9,393 nucleotides of DNA from Pseudomonadota bacterium (GTDB lineage: Bacteria; Pseudomonadota; Alphaproteobacteria; Acetobacterales; Acetobacteraceae), in the NCBI GenBank assembly GCA_021845835.1, contig JAJZVE010000137.1, forward strand, positions 1-9,393, written 5' to 3'. The first letter of the stretch is position 1. Each line of letters begins with the position of its first letter. Below the pieces are notes generated by a model. It did not search any database. It was not told the origin of the DNA and saw only the letters and a list, made by a program, of their open reading frames with translations. The position numbers and the translations under genes are program-made. Of the stretch, positions 7,858 through 9,393 are shown in pieces.

Positions 7858-8805
7858 ATGGACGCCTCCTCACTCACCCGCGAAGGCTATGAGCGGCTGA
7901 TCGCGCATGGCGCGGGGCTGCCGGCGGCGCCGACCGCGGTGGTGCATCCGTGCGACGCGCCCTCGCTCGGCGGCGCGATGGCGGCGGCCAGGGCGGGGCT
8001 GATCGTGCCGCTGCTGGTCGGGCCGGAGGCGCGCATCCGCCGCGCCGCGACCGAGGCGGGCATCGACATCGCCGGCGTTGCGATCGTCGATACGCCGCAC
8101 AGCCATGCCAGCGCCGCGCAGGGTGTCGCGCTGGTGCGCGCCGGCCGGGCGACGGCGCTGATGAAGGGCAGCCTGCATACCGACGAACTGCTCGAAGCGG
8201 TGGTCGATCGCGACAGCGGCATCCGCACCGAGCGGCGGATCAGTCACGTTTTCGTGATGGACGTGCCGACCTATCCCAAGCCGCTGTTTATCACCGACGC
8301 CGCAGTGAACATCGCGCCGCGGCTGGACGAGAAGGTGGACATCGTGGTCAACGCCATCGGCCTCGCGCACGCCATCGGCATCGCGCGGCCGAAGATCGCC
8401 ATCCTGTCGGCGGTGGAGACGGTGAGCGCGAAAATTCCCTCCACCATCGACGCCGCGGCGCTGTGCAAGATGGCCGAGCGCGGGCAGATCACCGGCGGCG
8501 TGCTGGACGGTCCGCTGGCGTTCGACAACGCCATCAGCCGCGAGGCGGCGGCGATGAAGGGCATCGTCTCGCCGGTGGCGGGCGATGCCGACATCCTGCT
8601 GGTGCCGGACCTGGAGGCGGGCAACATGCTGGCGAAGGAACTGACCTTCCTGGCCGGCGCCGAGGCGGCGGGGCTGGTGCTCGGCGCGCGGGTGCCGATC
8701 ATCCTGACCAGCCGCGCCGATTCGGTGCGCACGCGGCTGGCCAGCGCCGCCGTCGCCGCGATCTACAGCCATGCGCGGCGTGCCCTGACCATGCCGGCGG
8801 AGTGA
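7858..8805 (+). CDS. pta: Phosphate acetyl/butyryltransferase
   Basis: A 315-residue cytoplasmic enzyme of the PTA_PTB family, which exchanges CoA for phosphate on acetyl-CoA (or another short acyl-CoA) to give the acyl phosphate. Visible family motifs are LMKGSLHTDELL (101-112), RISHVFVMDVPTYPKPLFITDAAVNIAP (127-154), GPLAFDNAIS (218-227), ADILLVPDLEAGNMLAKEL (244-262) and the catalytic-loop SRADS (S285, R286, D288). It is the short form, without the N-terminal MaoC-like hydratase domain often fused in alphaproteobacteria and without the DRTGG region of enteric Pta. GGAG lies 8 bases before ATG. The adjacent ackA (4-base gap) makes acetate the likely acyl group, but propionate or butyrate cannot be excluded. 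The upstream gap (7789-7857) holds no convincing promoter. Confidence 0.92.
   Translation: MDASSLTREGYERLIAHGAGLPAAPTAVVHPCDAPSLGGAMAAARAGLIVPLLVGPEARIRRAATEAGIDIAGVAIVDTPHSHASAAQGVALVRAGRATALMKGSLHTDELLEAVVDRDSGIRTERRISHVFVMDVPTYPKPLFITDAAVNIAPRLDEKVDIVVNAIGLAHAIGIARPKIAILSAVETVSAKIPSTIDAAALCKMAERGQITGGVLDGPLAFDNAISREAAAMKGIVSPVAGDADILLVPDLEAGNMLAKELTFLAGAEAAGLVLGARVPIILTSRADSVRTRLASAAVAAIYSHARRALTMPAE
8799..8802 (+). promoter_or_regulatory. Ribosome binding site setting the GTG start of ackA
   Basis: GGAG lies inside the last codons of pta, with a 7-base spacer before GTG 8810. This favours GTG 8810 over the in-frame GTG at 8819 and implies translational coupling to pta. Confidence 0.6.
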
Positions 8806-8809
8806 CGCC

Positions 8810-9393
8810 GTGGACGGCGTGATCCTGGTCATCAACGCAGGCTCCTCCTCGATCAAGTTTTCCGTCTTCGGTCGCGACCTGCAAGCCGGGCCGCACGGCC
8901 AGGTGGAGGGCATCGGCACCGCGCCGCGCCTGTCGGTGCCGGGGATCGCGGAGCGGCGGCTCGACCCAGCCGCGGTCGCCGACCACGAGGGCGCGATGCG
9001 GGTCATCCACGACTGGCTGACGGCACACCACGCCGGCGAGCGCAGCGTGGCCGCGATCGGGCACCGCGTCGTGCACGGCGGGCGCCGCTTCACCGGGCCG
9101 GTCGGCATCGATGCCGCGGTGCTGGCGGACCTGCAGGATCTGGTGCCGCTGGCGCCGCTGCATCAGCCGCACGCGCTCGCCGCCATCCGCGCGGCGATGG
9201 CGGCGGCGCCGGAGGTGAAGCAGGTCGCCTGCTTCGACACCTCGTTCCACCGCACCCAGCCGCGTCTCGCGCAACTGTTCGCGCTGCCGCGCGCGCTCAG
9301 CGACGCGGGCGTGCTGCGCTACGGCTTCCACGGCATTTCCTATGAATACATCGCGCGCCGGCTGCCGGCGGTGGCGCCGGAGGTCGCGCGCGG
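8810..9393 (+). CDS. ackA: Acetate kinase (acetate/propionate family), 5' part
   Basis: The first 194 codons of acetate kinase, cut by the window edge. The enzyme makes ATP and acetate from acetyl phosphate in the cytoplasm, the partner step of Pta. Visible signatures are VINAGSSSIKFSVF (7-20), the phosphate-binding block at the start of the ASKHA fold; GHRVVHGG (84-91), where R86 matches the substrate-binding arginine; ACFDTSFHRTQP (140-151), where D143 matches the catalytic aspartate; and RYGFHGISYEYIARRL (170-185), whose GFHG histidine is the known active-site residue. The family more often has GTSHKYV where this has GISYEYI, a variant I associate with proteobacterial propionate/acetate kinases. 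The start is GTG 8810, with GGAG 7 bases upstream and 4 bases after the pta stop. Propionate kinase activity is a possible alternative. Confidence 0.92.
   Translation, partial: MDGVILVINAGSSSIKFSVFGRDLQAGPHGQVEGIGTAPRLSVPGIAERRLDPAAVADHEGAMRVIHDWLTAHHAGERSVAAIGHRVVHGGRRFTGPVGIDAAVLADLQDLVPLAPLHQPHALAAIRAAMAAAPEVKQVACFDTSFHRTQPRLAQLFALPRALSDAGVLRYGFHGISYEYIARRLPAVAPEVAR

Noticed and set aside
7870..9108. Minus-strand open frame of 412 codons across pta and ackA
   Set aside because: It spans two clear plus-strand genes with family motifs and reads as a R/H/Q/D-rich low-complexity product, an antisense shadow.

Overview
This is a GC-rich chromosomal window (about 70% by eye) with strongly G/C-ending codons. 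It looks like an alphaproteobacterium, most likely Rhodospirillales/Acetobacteraceae. The reasons are the recN-ligA pair joined by an ATGA overlap, the style of the OmpR-type winged helix, the long three-domain aminopeptidase P, a DUF1127 small protein and a pta-ackA pair whose AckA carries the GISYEYI variant. The taxonomic placement is inference. I see no insertion sequence, phage gene, tRNA, rRNA or CRISPR array.

Layout. 1-130: 3' end of recN, overlapping the start of ligA (127-2226), a DNA repair/replication unit. 2227-2346: an AT-richer gap with small inverted repeats and possible promoter elements. 2347-3144: an orphan OmpR/PhoB-like regulator whose receiver domain has lost its phosphorylation site. 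A small unknown protein (3468-3151, minus) converges on it with a 6-base gap. Upstream of that on the minus strand is an aminopeptidase P (5328-3562). 5329-5520 is a divergent regulatory region with a LysR-type box and a strong leader hairpin, serving the DUF1127 gene (5521-5792, plus). Converging on the DUF1127 gene are two minus-strand membrane genes: an uncharacterised protein (7788-6787), then a DMT/EamA transporter (about 6685-5825). 7858 to the window end, plus strand: pta, then ackA (cut by the window), divergent from the membrane genes.

How the genes fit together. RecN and LigA serve double-strand break repair and nick sealing. Pta and AckA interconvert acetyl-CoA, acetyl phosphate and acetate (or a related short acyl group) with ATP formation. 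The other genes are single units with no clear pathway link. The most unusual items are the phosphorylation-dead response regulator, the small orphan gene preceded by a CtrA-like half-site and a TTGTC-N6-GACAA palindrome, the hairpin leader of the DUF1127 gene, and two oddities inside ligA: a tandem 18-bp duplication and a cluster of A/T-ending codons. I found no convincing new multi-gene system.
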